Translations under genes and position numbers: made by a program
Shown: positions 49,640 to 58,622 of the stretch, one piece after another
Numbering within the stretch: the stretch's first letter is position 1
Layout: each line of letters starts with the position of its first letter
The notes under the pieces: generated by a model
Seen by the model: only the letters and a program-made list of their open reading frames with translations
Told to the model about the DNA's origin: nothing
Databases searched by the model: none
DNA from: Micromonospora humi
GTDB lineage: Bacteria; Actinomycetota; Actinomycetes; Mycobacteriales; Micromonosporaceae
Direction: 5' to 3'
Length of the DNA: 64,000 nt
Assembly (NCBI RefSeq): GCF_900090105.1
Contig: NZ_FMDM01000001.1
Coordinates: 1-64,000, forward strand

Positions 49640-49666
49640 GAACCGAGCGGGCGGTCGCGTCGTAGT
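49640..49666 (+). promoter_or_regulatory. Putative ECF promoter of the type IV secretion-like operon
   Basis: GAACC (49640-49644), 16 bases, then CGTAGT (49661-49666), 83 bases upstream of ATG 49749, the first gene of the operon. The -10 sequence equals that of the divergent site at 49577. Confidence 0.6.
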
Positions 49667-49748
49667 GCGGCCGTCGATCGCTCCGGCCGGGTTCCGCCGG
49701 GTGCGGTCGGCGCGCGACGGACGACCGGGAGGGGAGGCGGGGCGGGCG

Positions 49749-50252
49749 ATGAGCCGACCGATGGTGCTGGGGCGACCGCGCGAGCGCGACGAGCGTCCGG
49801 TGCGGGGCCCCGACGCTCTCGTCGACGAGGGCATCGGCTGGATCGGCGCGCACGGCGGCGCCGGCGCCAGCACGCTGACCCGCCTGCTCGGCGGCGTGGA
49901 CATCGGCTGCCGGTGGCCGGATCCGGCGATCGGCGAGCCGGCCCGGGTCGCGGTGGTGGGCCGGACCAACTCCGACGGCCTGCGGGCGGTCTCCCGGGCG
50001 CTGAACGCGATGCGGGAGGGCCGGCACCCGGCGGGGATGCGACTGGTGGGCGTGGTGCTGATCGCCGACGCCCCGGGCCGGCTGCCGGCGCCGCTGCTCG
50101 GCCGGATCCGGCTGCTGCGGGCGGTCGCCCCGGTGCACCGGGTGCCGTGGATCCCGTCGTACCGGATCGGGGTGGAACCGCAGCGGCCGCCGCGCCAACT
50201 GGCCCGGCTGGCGGCCCTGGCCGACGCCCGACCCGGGCGGGGGTCGCGGTGA
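49749..50252 (+). CDS. ParA-like fold protein with degenerate Walker A (DUF6668-like)
   Basis: This 167-residue protein has GAHGGAGASTLTRLLGG (33-49), a deviant P-loop in which the Lys of GGxGKST is Ala, followed by strands and helices of a ParA/MinD-like core (VAVVGRTNSDGLRAV, MRLVGVVLIADAPG, VAPVHRVPWIPSYRIG). ATP hydrolysis is doubtful. ATG 49749 follows GGGAGGGGAGG. It opens the operon, and its stop overlaps the next GTG (GTGA). The DUF6668 assignment is from memory of the motif. Confidence 0.7.
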   Translation: MSRPMVLGRPRERDERPVRGPDALVDEGIGWIGAHGGAGASTLTRLLGGVDIGCRWPDPAIGEPARVAVVGRTNSDGLRAVSRALNAMREGRHPAGMRLVGVVLIADAPGRLPAPLLGRIRLLRAVAPVHRVPWIPSYRIGVEPQRPPRQLARLAALADARPGRGSR

Positions 50253-50938
50253 GCCGGCCGGTCCGCTCCGGCGCGACGATCGTCGTTCTGGTCCTGGCGC
50301 TGCTCGCGCTCGCGCCGCCGGGCGCGGCGGTCGCCGCGGGCAGCTACACGGTGACGGTGGACGGCGGCGGCGCCGGGTTCCTCTACAAGATCTGCCTGAA
50401 GACCACCACCACGGTGAACACCTACCCGGCCGGTGGCGGCGACCGGGTCTGCTCCGGCAAGAAGGGCTCGACGGACGGGTCGTTCGACCTGACCGCCGAG
50501 TACACCGACGGCGACACGGTCTGGATGGACGTCGAGATGCTGGTCGACCTGAGCGGCCACTCGCGGACCAAGGACGACGTGGACATCACCGGGTCGCACT
50601 CGTGCACCCTCAAGGGCGCCCTGTACGCGGGCAAGTTCAAGTGCGAGAACGCGATCAACAAGAAGAGCTTCGAAGCGCCGTCGATCGAGCCGTACCAGGT
50701 GGCCGTGGACGACCCGAACGCCCCGGTGGTGCAGCTGCTCACGCTGATGGCGTGGTGCGTGAGCGCCGCCGCCGTGGTCGGCCTGCTGCTGACCGGCATG
50801 ACGCTGGCGTCGCAGTTGCGGCGCGGCGCGCTGGAGGAGCGCACCGAGTACACCAAGCAGATCGCGTTCGTGATGGCGGCGTGCCTGCTCGCGACCACCG
50901 CCGGGCCGATCGTGCAGGCCCTCGGATTCAGCCAGTGA
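50249..50938 (+). CDS. Pilin-like (VirB2/TrbC-type) membrane protein with exported domain
   Basis: The 229-residue product has a signal peptide (1-31), an extracytoplasmic beta-rich Cys-containing domain (about 32-150) and two C-terminal helices (about 163-187 and 206-226) joined by a charged loop. The helix pair, ending CLLATTAGPIVQALG, closely resembles that of the next protein and the two-helix layout of VirB2/TrbC pilins. GTG 50249 overlaps the upstream stop. Role as a pilin or core subunit is inferred. Confidence 0.65.
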   Translation: MSRPVRSGATIVVLVLALLALAPPGAAVAAGSYTVTVDGGGAGFLYKICLKTTTTVNTYPAGGGDRVCSGKKGSTDGSFDLTAEYTDGDTVWMDVEMLVDLSGHSRTKDDVDITGSHSCTLKGALYAGKFKCENAINKKSFEAPSIEPYQVAVDDPNAPVVQLLTLMAWCVSAAAVVGLLLTGMTLASQLRRGALEERTEYTKQIAFVMAACLLATTAGPIVQALGFSQ

Positions 50939-50979
50939 CCACCCCACCGACCCCCCTTTTCTGCATCGAAGGAGCATCC

Positions 50980-51351
50980 ATGGTTCTCTCCGACCTCTAC
51001 TACAGCGGTCTGGTGCGGATCCCGTTCGGCATCCGACTCGCGCCCCACCTGGGACCGTCCGGCGGCGGCGAGGTGCCGAAGCCGAGCACCGGCGATGACG
51101 CGGTGCCCACCGAACTCGCCACGAAGGTCGAGCAGGCGCTCGGCCTGGTCGCCTGGGCGGGCACCGCGGCGGGCGTGCTCGGCGTCCTGATCACCGGTGC
51201 GGTGATGGCCATCTCGCACAAGCGCGGGGAGAGCTCCGAGCACATGAGCCGGCTCGGCATGGTGCTGGGCGGCTGCATCCTGGTCGCCACCGCCGGCCCG
51301 ATCGTGACCTGGGTCTTCGGCACCGGCGGCGGCGAGGGCGAGGGGAACTGA
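50980..51351 (+). CDS. Pilin-like (VirB2/TrbC-type) membrane protein
   Basis: This 123-residue protein has two hydrophobic helices (about 53-76 and 92-113) separated by SHKRGESSEHMSR. The second helix ends CILVATAGPIVTWVF, nearly the same as in the previous protein, so they are tandem paralogues. There is no cleavable signal peptide, but the size and helix pair match VirB2/TrbC subunits. ATG 50980 follows GAAGGAG. It is 3 bases from the next gene. Confidence 0.68.
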   Translation: MVLSDLYYSGLVRIPFGIRLAPHLGPSGGGEVPKPSTGDDAVPTELATKVEQALGLVAWAGTAAGVLGVLITGAVMAISHKRGESSEHMSRLGMVLGGCILVATAGPIVTWVFGTGGGEGEGN

Positions 51352-51354
51352 CAC

Positions 51355-52101
51355 ATGCGTGCGCGACACGTACCCGAGCCGGCGGAGGACGGGCCGTTCT
51401 GGCGGCACCGCCGGTGGCAGGTGTCGGCGGGGTTCCTGGTGCTGGCGCTCTGCGCCGGCATCGGCGCGGCGCTCTACGGGGGCGGGGACGTCGGGTCCCG
51501 GGCCGCGCCGCCGGCCGGCCCGACGATCGGTGGGCTGGCGCCGGACGGGTCGCGGCCGCAGGGCTGCCGCACGGTGGACACCGCGCAGCCGATCCCGACC
51601 GCGGCGCCGGACGACGTCACCTGGCGGCCGGTGAACGGCGCGCAGACGCCCTTCTCCGCCTCGGCCGGGCCGCTGCGGAGCACCGGGCCGCTGCGCTGGT
51701 GTTTCGCGCACACCCCGATGGGCGCGGTGCTGGCGGTGCACACCATCTCGCGGCAGATGAGCGGCCCGGACTGGCGGGTGGTCAGCGGGCAGCAGCTCGT
51801 GCCCGGCCTGGGGCGGGACTACTTCGACGCGATGCGCGAGTCGCTGCCGGAGGACGGCCCGCCGCAGACCGCCAACCGGCTCGCCGGGTTCCTGGTGGTG
51901 CGCTACACGCCCCGCACGGCGGTGGTGCGGGTGCTGGTGCGGCAGGCGACCGCGCGGTACTTCTCGGTGGACTACACGGCGGACTGGAACGGCGTGGACT
52001 GGCGGCTGCGCCCGTTGAACTCCGGCGGCCTGTACGGCCCGGTCACCCCGGTCCTGTCGCTGGCCGGCTTCGTGCTGTGGAACGAGGCCGGGCATGGCTG
52101 A
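51355..52101 (+). CDS. Bitopic VirB8/TraN-like component
   Basis: The 248-residue product has a cytoplasmic N-terminus (1-23), one membrane helix (about 24-42) and an extracytoplasmic domain that reads like an NTF2-type VirB8/conjugal-transfer domain (FAHTPMGAVLAVHTISRQ, LVVRYTPRTAVVRVLVRQ, YFSVDYTADWNGVDWRL). VirB8-type proteins link channel subunits. ATG 51355 is 3 bases after the previous stop, and the 3' end overlaps the next gene by 8 bases. The family call is from layout and position. Confidence 0.6.
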   Translation: MRARHVPEPAEDGPFWRHRRWQVSAGFLVLALCAGIGAALYGGGDVGSRAAPPAGPTIGGLAPDGSRPQGCRTVDTAQPIPTAAPDDVTWRPVNGAQTPFSASAGPLRSTGPLRWCFAHTPMGAVLAVHTISRQMSGPDWRVVSGQQLVPGLGRDYFDAMRESLPEDGPPQTANRLAGFLVVRYTPRTAVVRVLVRQATARYFSVDYTADWNGVDWRLRPLNSGGLYGPVTPVLSLAGFVLWNEAGHG

Positions 52102-53590
52102 GTGCGCGACCGGCGACGCCGTCTACATCGGCGAGATCGGGCAGGTCGTCGGCTTCTTCGAGCGGGGCATCGACGGCATCCTCAGCGACATCGCCGGCGC
52201 GATCATGGGCGCGGCGGTGGAGCTGTTCGCCAACCTCGGCGACGTGCCGACGCTGGGCGACGAGACGATCAACGACCAGATCCACCTGCAGACCGACTGG
52301 CTCGTGGTGACCATCGCGGTGGCGTCGCTGCTGGCCGCCGCGTTCCGGATGGCGTTGCTGCGCCGGGGGCAGGCGCTGTGGACGGCGCTGCTGGGCCTGG
52401 TCCGCATGGTGCTGACCGTGGGCGCGGCCTGGACCGTGCTCAACCTGCTCGCCACCGAGGCCGACCGGTACAGCGACCACCTCTACGACCAGGGCATCAA
52501 GGCGCAGCTCAAGCTGATCGCGAACTGCGGGACCGACGGCCTGACCGCGTTCCTGCTGATCATCATCGGTCTGCTCCTGCTCATTGCCGGCTGCGTCCAC
52601 GTGATCCTGATGTATGTGCGGCTCGGCGCGATGGTGCTGCTCACCGGCACCCTGCCGCTGGCCGCCGCGGCGTCGATGACCGAGTCGGGCGGCGGGTGGT
52701 GGCGCAAGCACATCGCCTGGATGGTGGCCTGGCTGGCGTTCAAGCCGGTGGTCGGTCTGATCATGTATTCCGGGGCGGCGATGATCGGCTCGGTCGACGG
52801 CGACGCCAAGCACTACAAGCTGGCCGGCGCCGCCATCCTGCTGATGGCCGCCGTCGCGCTGCCCGCGCTGATGCGGCTGGTCGTACCCGCGATGGCGGCG
52901 CTCGGCTCGTCCGACGGGGTGGGCGCGGGCGTGGCTGCCGGCGCGGCCGCGGCGGGCGCGGTGGCCAGCGGGGCCAAGCGGATCGCCGGCGGCGGTCACG
53001 GCGGGGGCGGGGGCGGTGGTGCGGCCCGGTCGTCGGGCGGCGGCGGCTCACCCTCCGGCGCGGTGGCCAAGGGTGGCGGCGCCTCGAAGACGGACGGCGC
53101 CTCGAAGGCCGACGGCGCAACCACGGCGGACGGTGCGACGCAGACCGAGGGCGGTGCCACCGCCGACGGCGCGTCCGACACCGCGTCGACGTCCGACACC
53201 GCGTCCACGTCCGGCGGCGGCGGGCAGAAGGCGTCGGGCGGCACACCGGCGTCGGGCGGCACACCGGCGTCCGGCGGCGAGCCGGCGTCGGGGAGCACGC
53301 CCGCGCCCCCGAGCGAGCCCGCGCCCGCCGGCACCGCTTCCGGCAGCACCCCCGCACCGGCGAGTGAGCCGGCACCGGCGAGCAGCGCACCGTCCGGCGG
53401 CGACCCGGCAGGCGGCGGATCGGGCGGTGGCGGCGGGCGCCGCGCCGTGTCGACGGCCGGGCGGGTGGTCAGCGGCGCGGTCGGGGCCGCCGCCTGGACC
53501 GTGCAGAAGAGCGCCGGTGCCGTCGCCGGCACCCACCGGCACGCCGCCGGCATCGCCCGCGGCGCGCTGCCGGACCCCGACCGCGACTAG
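52094..53590 (+). CDS. VirB6/TrbL-like polytopic membrane protein
   Basis: The product is 498 residues. An outer N-terminal loop is followed by several membrane helices (about 70-90, 98-118, 150-175, 178-198, 216-238, 245-270), with conserved-looking SMTESGGGWWRKHIAWMVAW between them, as in VirB6/TrbL channel proteins. The last 190 residues are a low-complexity Gly/Ala/Ser/Pro tail with tandem repeats, a feature of actinobacterial members. ATG 52094 overlaps the upstream gene. It would form the inner-membrane channel. Confidence 0.82.
   Translation: MAECATGDAVYIGEIGQVVGFFERGIDGILSDIAGAIMGAAVELFANLGDVPTLGDETINDQIHLQTDWLVVTIAVASLLAAAFRMALLRRGQALWTALLGLVRMVLTVGAAWTVLNLLATEADRYSDHLYDQGIKAQLKLIANCGTDGLTAFLLIIIGLLLLIAGCVHVILMYVRLGAMVLLTGTLPLAAAASMTESGGGWWRKHIAWMVAWLAFKPVVGLIMYSGAAMIGSVDGDAKHYKLAGAAILLMAAVALPALMRLVVPAMAALGSSDGVGAGVAAGAAAAGAVASGAKRIAGGGHGGGGGGGAARSSGGGGSPSGAVAKGGGASKTDGASKADGATTADGATQTEGGATADGASDTASTSDTASTSGGGGQKASGGTPASGGTPASGGEPASGSTPAPPSEPAPAGTASGSTPAPASEPAPASSAPSGGDPAGGGSGGGGGRRAVSTAGRVVSGAVGAAAWTVQKSAGAVAGTHRHAAGIARGALPDPDRD
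53231..53302 (+). repeat. Four tandem 18-base repeats in the VirB6-like gene
   Basis: Units start at 53231, 53249, 53267 and 53285. The first two are identical (GCGTCGGGCGGCACACCG) and the last two diverge. They encode an A-S-G-G-T-P repeat in the cytoplasmic tail and could vary in copy number. Confidence 0.85.
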
Positions 53591-53611
53591 GCCCGGCCCA
53601 GGAGGACGACC

Positions 53612-55111
53612 ATGAGCACCGCAATCGACCAGATCAAGACACCCACGTACGGCAACTGGCGCCGCCCCCGCAAGGCCGGCCTGGGCTCGTTGGGCCTGAT
53701 CGGCACCTTCGGCCTCTTCGGCGGCCTGGTGGTGGTCCTGCTCGCGTCCATGATCTCGCTGGACGCGGCAGTGGTGGTGGGGCTGCCGTTCGCGCTGACG
53801 CTGGCGCCGCTGGCGATCCGCACCCAGGACGGCCGCAACGTCTTCCAGATGGCCGGCGTCCGGGTCGGCTGGCTGCGCCGCAGGTCGAAGCGGCAGCACC
53901 TCTACGTGTCCGGGCCGCTGTCGTCCCGGCCCGGCGGCCGGTTCCGCCCACCCGGCCTGCTGAGCCGGGTGACCATGCTGGAGGGACGCGATCCGTACGA
54001 CCGGCCGTTCGGGGTGCTGCACCACCGCAACCGGCACCAGTACACGATCGTGCTGAGCTGCGAGCCCGACGGCGGGTCGCTCGTCGACCCGGACCAGGTG
54101 GACACCTGGGTGGCGCTGTGGGGGGAGTGGCTGTCCCGGCTGGCCCACGAGCCGGGGTTGCGCGGCGCGTCGGTGGTGGTGGAGACCGCGCCGGACCCGG
54201 GCACCCGGCTCGCCACCGAGGTGCTGGGCCGGCTCTCCCCGGACGCCCCGCCCGCCGCGCGGGCGGTGATGGAGGAGGTGGTGCGCTCCTATCCGGACGC
54301 GTCGTCGGAGATGAACACCTACCTGACGCTCACCTACTCGGCGCCGGGTGGGGCCCGGCGTGACGACGACACCATGCTGGCCGACCTGGCGCTGCGGTTG
54401 CAGGGGATCCTGAACGGGCTGGTGGCCGCCGGCGGCGGGTCGGCGGAGCCGCTGTCCGCGGAGCGGATCGCCGAGGTCGTCCGGGTCGCGTACGACCCGG
54501 CCGCCGCGGCCGAGGTGCTCGACGTACGCGCCCGGCACGGCGCGACCGGGCTGGAGTGGGAGGACGCCGGCCCGGCCGCGGCGGTCGAGTCGGTCACCTC
54601 CTACCAGCACGACTCCGGGGTGTCCCGGAGTTGGCTGCTGACCATGGCGCCGCGCGGCGTGGTGCGTTCGGGCATCCTGCGCAGCATCCTCGACCCGACC
54701 GCCGGCGTCCGCCGCAAGCGGGTGGCGCTCGTCTACCGCCCGATCGACCCGGCGACCTCCGCCCGGATCGTCGAGTCGGACCGCCGGTCCGCCCAGTTCA
54801 TGGCGAACTCGACGAAGGGCCTGGTCCGGGCGCGTGCGGTGGCGGAGATCCAGGCGGCCGAGCAGACCGCGGCGGAGGAGGCCTCCGGCGCCGGTCTGGT
54901 GGAGTTCTCGATGCTCGTGACGCTGACCGTCGACTCGGCCGCCGAGGTACGCGACGCGAACGTGACGATGCGCAACCTGCTCGGCGCCACCCGGATCGCG
55001 ATGCGACCGGCGGACCGGATGCAGGCGGCGGCGTTCACCTGCGCCCTGCCGGTCGGCATCCTGCCCTGGGAGCAGTCGATCGTCCCGCAGGACCTCCAGG
55101 AGGCGCTGTGA
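53612..55111 (+). CDS. SCO6880-family (PrgI plus VirB4 N-terminal) protein
   Basis: The product is 499 residues. Two membrane helices near the N-terminus (about 28-50 and 52-70) form a PrgI-like part, followed by a soluble domain resembling the N-terminal half of VirB4/TraC (about 100-480), with no Walker motifs. The start TPTYGNWRRPRKAGL and GQDGRN-like RTQDGRNVFQ segment are typical of the SCO6880 family. ATG 53612 follows AGGAGGA and the end overlaps the next gene (GTGA). It probably docks the separate VirB4 ATPase to the membrane. Confidence 0.85.
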   Translation: MSTAIDQIKTPTYGNWRRPRKAGLGSLGLIGTFGLFGGLVVVLLASMISLDAAVVVGLPFALTLAPLAIRTQDGRNVFQMAGVRVGWLRRRSKRQHLYVSGPLSSRPGGRFRPPGLLSRVTMLEGRDPYDRPFGVLHHRNRHQYTIVLSCEPDGGSLVDPDQVDTWVALWGEWLSRLAHEPGLRGASVVVETAPDPGTRLATEVLGRLSPDAPPAARAVMEEVVRSYPDASSEMNTYLTLTYSAPGGARRDDDTMLADLALRLQGILNGLVAAGGGSAEPLSAERIAEVVRVAYDPAAAAEVLDVRARHGATGLEWEDAGPAAAVESVTSYQHDSGVSRSWLLTMAPRGVVRSGILRSILDPTAGVRRKRVALVYRPIDPATSARIVESDRRSAQFMANSTKGLVRARAVAEIQAAEQTAAEEASGAGLVEFSMLVTLTVDSAAEVRDANVTMRNLLGATRIAMRPADRMQAAAFTCALPVGILPWEQSIVPQDLQEAL

Positions 55112-56871
55112 CGGCCGGGGCGGGCGCGGAGGACGCCCGGGTGCCGCACTTCGCCGCGGGCTGGCCCCGCCGCACGTCCGGGCCGACCACCGCGATGTCC
55201 GGCCTGGTCGTGCCGGACCTCGACGCGCAGGAGCGGGAGCCCGACGAGACCGACGGGCAGACCCCCCGGGCGCTGCGGCGGGCCCGGCGGCGACGGGCCG
55301 CCGAGGAGGCGGCCGAGCGGCGGTACCGGCAGCGGCTGGCCCGGCAGGACGACGCCGACGGGGTGCCGCACCGCGGCGCGCCCGCCGTGGGCGGCGGTCG
55401 GGTGGCCACGCTGGACCCACCGACGATGTGGCGGGCCACCACCGTGCAGGCGTGCGGCCTCTGGCCGTTCGCCTCCGGTTCCGGCGCCCCGATGACCGGT
55501 GTCCCGCTGGGCCAGCACATCAGCACCGGCGCGACGGTCTGCGGCGACCCGCTCAACTGGTTCACCCGGGCGCGCTACATCTCCAACCCGTCGCTGTTCA
55601 TGCTCGGCATGCCGGGTCTCGGCAAGTCCACGCTGATCAACCGGATGCTGATCGGCCTGGCCGGGCAGGGCGTCGTCCCGCTGGTGCTCGGTGACCTGAA
55701 GCCGGACTACGCGGACACCGTCCGCGCGCTCGGCGGGCAGGTCATCTCCATCGCCCGGGGCGTCGGCGGCCTCAACGTGCTGGATCCGGGCGCGATGGGC
55801 GCGGCGGCCGCGCGCATCGGTGGGCAGGCCGGCGAGGCGCTGGCCGCCGAGTCCCACGGCCGGGTGCTGAACATGGTCGCCGCGTTGCTGACCATCGTGC
55901 GCGGCGCGCCGATCAGCGACCACGAGCAGTCGGTGCTCTCGGCCTGCCTGCGGCACCTGCGCGAGCGCACCACGCCGGGCCGGACGTACCGGCTGCCGGA
56001 CCTGCTCGCGGTGCTGGAGGAGGGGCCGCCGCAGGTCCGGCAGGTCACCCTGGACCGGGGTCAGGAGTCCCGGTACCGGGACGCCGTCGACCCGCTGCAC
56101 CGGTCGCTGCTGGGCATCGTGGACGGCCCGCTGGGCGACACGTTCGCCTCGGAGACCGCCACCCGGATCGACCCGGACGCCACCGCGGTCTGCATCGACA
56201 TCTCCCGCATCGGGGAGGCGGACGGCCAGTTGACCGCCGCCGCGATGCTCGCCGCCTGGTCCGACGGCCTGGGTACGGTGTCCGCCTCGCACGCCCTCGC
56301 CGACGCCGGGCTGGCGCCGCGCCGCTGGTTCTTCACCGTGCTGGACGAGCTGTGGCGCCCGCTGCGGGCGGCGTCCGGCATCGTCGACCGGATCGACGCG
56401 CTGACCCGGCTGAACCGTTCGCTCGGCCTGGCCGACGCGAAGATCACCCACACCCTGAAGGACGCCGAGGCGCTGGGGAGCGAGGCGGACAAGGCCAAGG
56501 CGCGCGGCTTCGTCGAGCGCGCCGGCATGGTCGCCTGCGCCGGCCTGCCGAGGGCGGAGATGGAGGAGTTGGCCCGCGTGGTGGGCCTGTCCCGGCGGGA
56601 GATCGACCTGGTGTCGTCCTGGTCGTCGCCGGCCGGCTGGGCCCAGGACGGCGGCAACGAGGAGCCGCCCGGCCGGGGCCGGTTCCTGATCAAGGTGGGT
56701 GGGCGGCCCGGTATCCCGATCCGGGTCGCGATCACCGACGCCGAGCGGCACCTGCACGACACGAACACGCGGTGGATCGCCAACGGCGACGCCGAGCGGA
56801 TGCTCGCCGAACGGGCCGCGGTGGTGCGTGCCGTCACGGCCGGCGACCGGCCCGGCGGGGCGGCCCGGTGA
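55108..56871 (+). CDS. VirB4-like ATPase
   Basis: The product is 587 residues. After a charged N-terminal region rich in Arg and Glu (about 45-90), the ATPase core shows Walker A GMPGLGKST with Lys 173 and Walker B FTVLDELWR with Asp 413 and Glu 414. The AGMVACAGLPRAEMEELARV segment near the end fits the family. It would power substrate transfer and pilus assembly. GTG 55108 overlaps the SCO6880-type gene, so the two halves of a VirB4-type protein are encoded separately but coupled. The stop overlaps the coupling-protein GTG. Confidence 0.88.
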   Translation: MTAGAGAEDARVPHFAAGWPRRTSGPTTAMSGLVVPDLDAQEREPDETDGQTPRALRRARRRRAAEEAAERRYRQRLARQDDADGVPHRGAPAVGGGRVATLDPPTMWRATTVQACGLWPFASGSGAPMTGVPLGQHISTGATVCGDPLNWFTRARYISNPSLFMLGMPGLGKSTLINRMLIGLAGQGVVPLVLGDLKPDYADTVRALGGQVISIARGVGGLNVLDPGAMGAAAARIGGQAGEALAAESHGRVLNMVAALLTIVRGAPISDHEQSVLSACLRHLRERTTPGRTYRLPDLLAVLEEGPPQVRQVTLDRGQESRYRDAVDPLHRSLLGIVDGPLGDTFASETATRIDPDATAVCIDISRIGEADGQLTAAAMLAAWSDGLGTVSASHALADAGLAPRRWFFTVLDELWRPLRAASGIVDRIDALTRLNRSLGLADAKITHTLKDAEALGSEADKAKARGFVERAGMVACAGLPRAEMEELARVVGLSRREIDLVSSWSSPAGWAQDGGNEEPPGRGRFLIKVGGRPGIPIRVAITDAERHLHDTNTRWIANGDAERMLAERAAVVRAVTAGDRPGGAAR

Positions 56872-58616
56872 GGCGCGGCGCGGGCGGCGACCTGCTGCCC
56901 TGGCTCATCCCCGGGCTGGCGTTGGTCAACCTCGCCGCCTTCGTGCTGCTGTGGCTCGGCGGCACGCTCGCCGCCGCGCTCGGCGGCTACGGCTGGCGGC
57001 CACCGCCGTTCCGCCTGGACGTCTACCTGAGCCTGCTCGGCGGCGGCGCCGCAGCGGTGTGGCCGGGCGTGCCCCCGGCCCTGGTGTACGCGGGCGCGAT
57101 CGCGCTGCTGCCGCTGCTCGCCGCGCCGGTGGTCGCCGGGACCCGGGCGGTGGTCCGCCGGCTGGGCGCCCCGTCGTCGAACCTGGCCGGCCCCGCCGAT
57201 CTGCGGGGGATGACCGGCAAGGCGGCCGAGGCCCGGGCCCGGGAGCTGCGCCCCTCGTTGCGGGACGTGCCCCGGCTGCGCCCGGACGACACCGGCAACC
57301 TGCTCGGCGACCTGCTGCCGTCGGGCCCGGAGCTGCGGTCCTCGTACGAGGACGTGGAACTGGACCTGATGGCCCCGCGCGCCGGCAAGTCCACCGGCAT
57401 CGCCGTGCCCCGGGTGCTGCGGGCGCCCGGCGCGGTGCTGCTGACCTCCAACAAGTCCGACGTCTACCTGGTCACCCGGCAGGAGCGGGCGCGGGTGGGC
57501 CGGGTGTGGACGTTCGACCCGCAGGGCATCGTCTACTCCGAGCGCGACATGTGGTGGGACATGCTCGGCGGGTGCCGCACGCTGGAGGGCGCGCGGCGGC
57601 TCGCCGGGCACTTCGTCAGCTCGGTCAACGACGACGCGTCCAAGAAGGACTTCTGGATCGCCGCCGCGCAGAACACCCTGACCGCGTTGTTCCTGGCCGC
57701 CGCGCACGGTGGCGCGACGGTCGGCGAGATGCTGGGCTGGCTCGCCGACCCGGGCGACCGTACCCCGATCGACCTGCTCCGCGACGCCGGCCTGGACGCG
57801 ATGGCCGACCAGCTCCAGGGCACCGTACGCGGGGCGGTGCAGACCCGCGACGGCATCTACGAGACGTCCCGGCAGTGCGTCGCCTGCCTGCTCGACCCGG
57901 AGATCCTGGCCTGGGTGAGCCCGGACCCGGACCGCCCGGAGTTCGTGCCGGAGGAGCACGTGCTCGGCCGGGACACGCTCTACCTGCTGTCCAAGGACGG
58001 CGGCGGGTCGGCCGCCGGGGTGATCGCCGGGCTGGCGGACGCCGTGGTGCGGGCCGGCGTGGTGGCCGCCGAGCGGATGGGCGGCCGGCTGGACCCGCCG
58101 ATGACCGCCGTGCTGGACGAGGCGGCGAACGTGTGCCGCATCGCCGACCTGCCCGACCTCTACAGCCACCTCGGCTCGCGCGGCATCAGCGTGGTGACGC
58201 TGCTGCAGAGCTATCGGCAGGGGGTGCGGGTCTGGGGCGACGCCGGGATGGACGCGTTGTGGAGCGCGGCCACGGTCAAGCTGCTGGGCGCCGGGCTGGA
58301 CGACGCCGACTTCGTGGACAAGGTGGCCCGCCTGGTGGGGCAGCACGACGTGCGTACCCCGACCTACTCCCGGTCCCGCGACGGCTCCTCCCGGTCGGTG
58401 TCCTACCGGCAGGAGCAGGCGCTGCCGGCGGACCGGATCCGGGCGTTGCCCAAGGGGACGGCGCTGTTGCTGGCGACCGGCGTACGGCCGGCGGTGATCC
58501 GGCTGCGGCCCTGGTTCAAGGAGCCGGACGCGGCGCCGATCGCGGCGGCGGCGAAGGACGAGGCGCGGGCCGTGACCGAACGCGCGGCGGCGGCCTGGCG
58601 CCAGCGGGCCGGGTGA
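56868..58616 (+). CDS. VirD4/TraG-type coupling ATPase
   Basis: The product is 582 residues. Two to three N-terminal membrane helices (about 8-35, 50-66, 70-90) are followed by a RecA-like core with Walker A LMAPRAGKST (Lys 174), TSNKSDVYLVTR, and Walker B MTAVLDEAANV (Asp 417, Glu 418), and the family segment GISVVTLLQSYRQGVRVWG. These proteins select substrates and feed them to the secretion channel. GTG 56868 overlaps the VirB4-like stop. With no relaxase nearby, protein substrates are more likely than DNA here. Confidence 0.9.
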   Translation: MRRGAGGDLLPWLIPGLALVNLAAFVLLWLGGTLAAALGGYGWRPPPFRLDVYLSLLGGGAAAVWPGVPPALVYAGAIALLPLLAAPVVAGTRAVVRRLGAPSSNLAGPADLRGMTGKAAEARARELRPSLRDVPRLRPDDTGNLLGDLLPSGPELRSSYEDVELDLMAPRAGKSTGIAVPRVLRAPGAVLLTSNKSDVYLVTRQERARVGRVWTFDPQGIVYSERDMWWDMLGGCRTLEGARRLAGHFVSSVNDDASKKDFWIAAAQNTLTALFLAAAHGGATVGEMLGWLADPGDRTPIDLLRDAGLDAMADQLQGTVRGAVQTRDGIYETSRQCVACLLDPEILAWVSPDPDRPEFVPEEHVLGRDTLYLLSKDGGGSAAGVIAGLADAVVRAGVVAAERMGGRLDPPMTAVLDEAANVCRIADLPDLYSHLGSRGISVVTLLQSYRQGVRVWGDAGMDALWSAATVKLLGAGLDDADFVDKVARLVGQHDVRTPTYSRSRDGSSRSVSYRQEQALPADRIRALPKGTALLLATGVRPAVIRLRPWFKEPDAAPIAAAAKDEARAVTERAAAAWRQRAG

Positions 58617-58622
58617 GCGCCG

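Noticed and set aside
49645..49662. Alternative CGTC 13 bases after the GAACC at 49640
   Set aside because: Spacing disagrees with the other sites; the CGTAGT at 16 bases fits the set.
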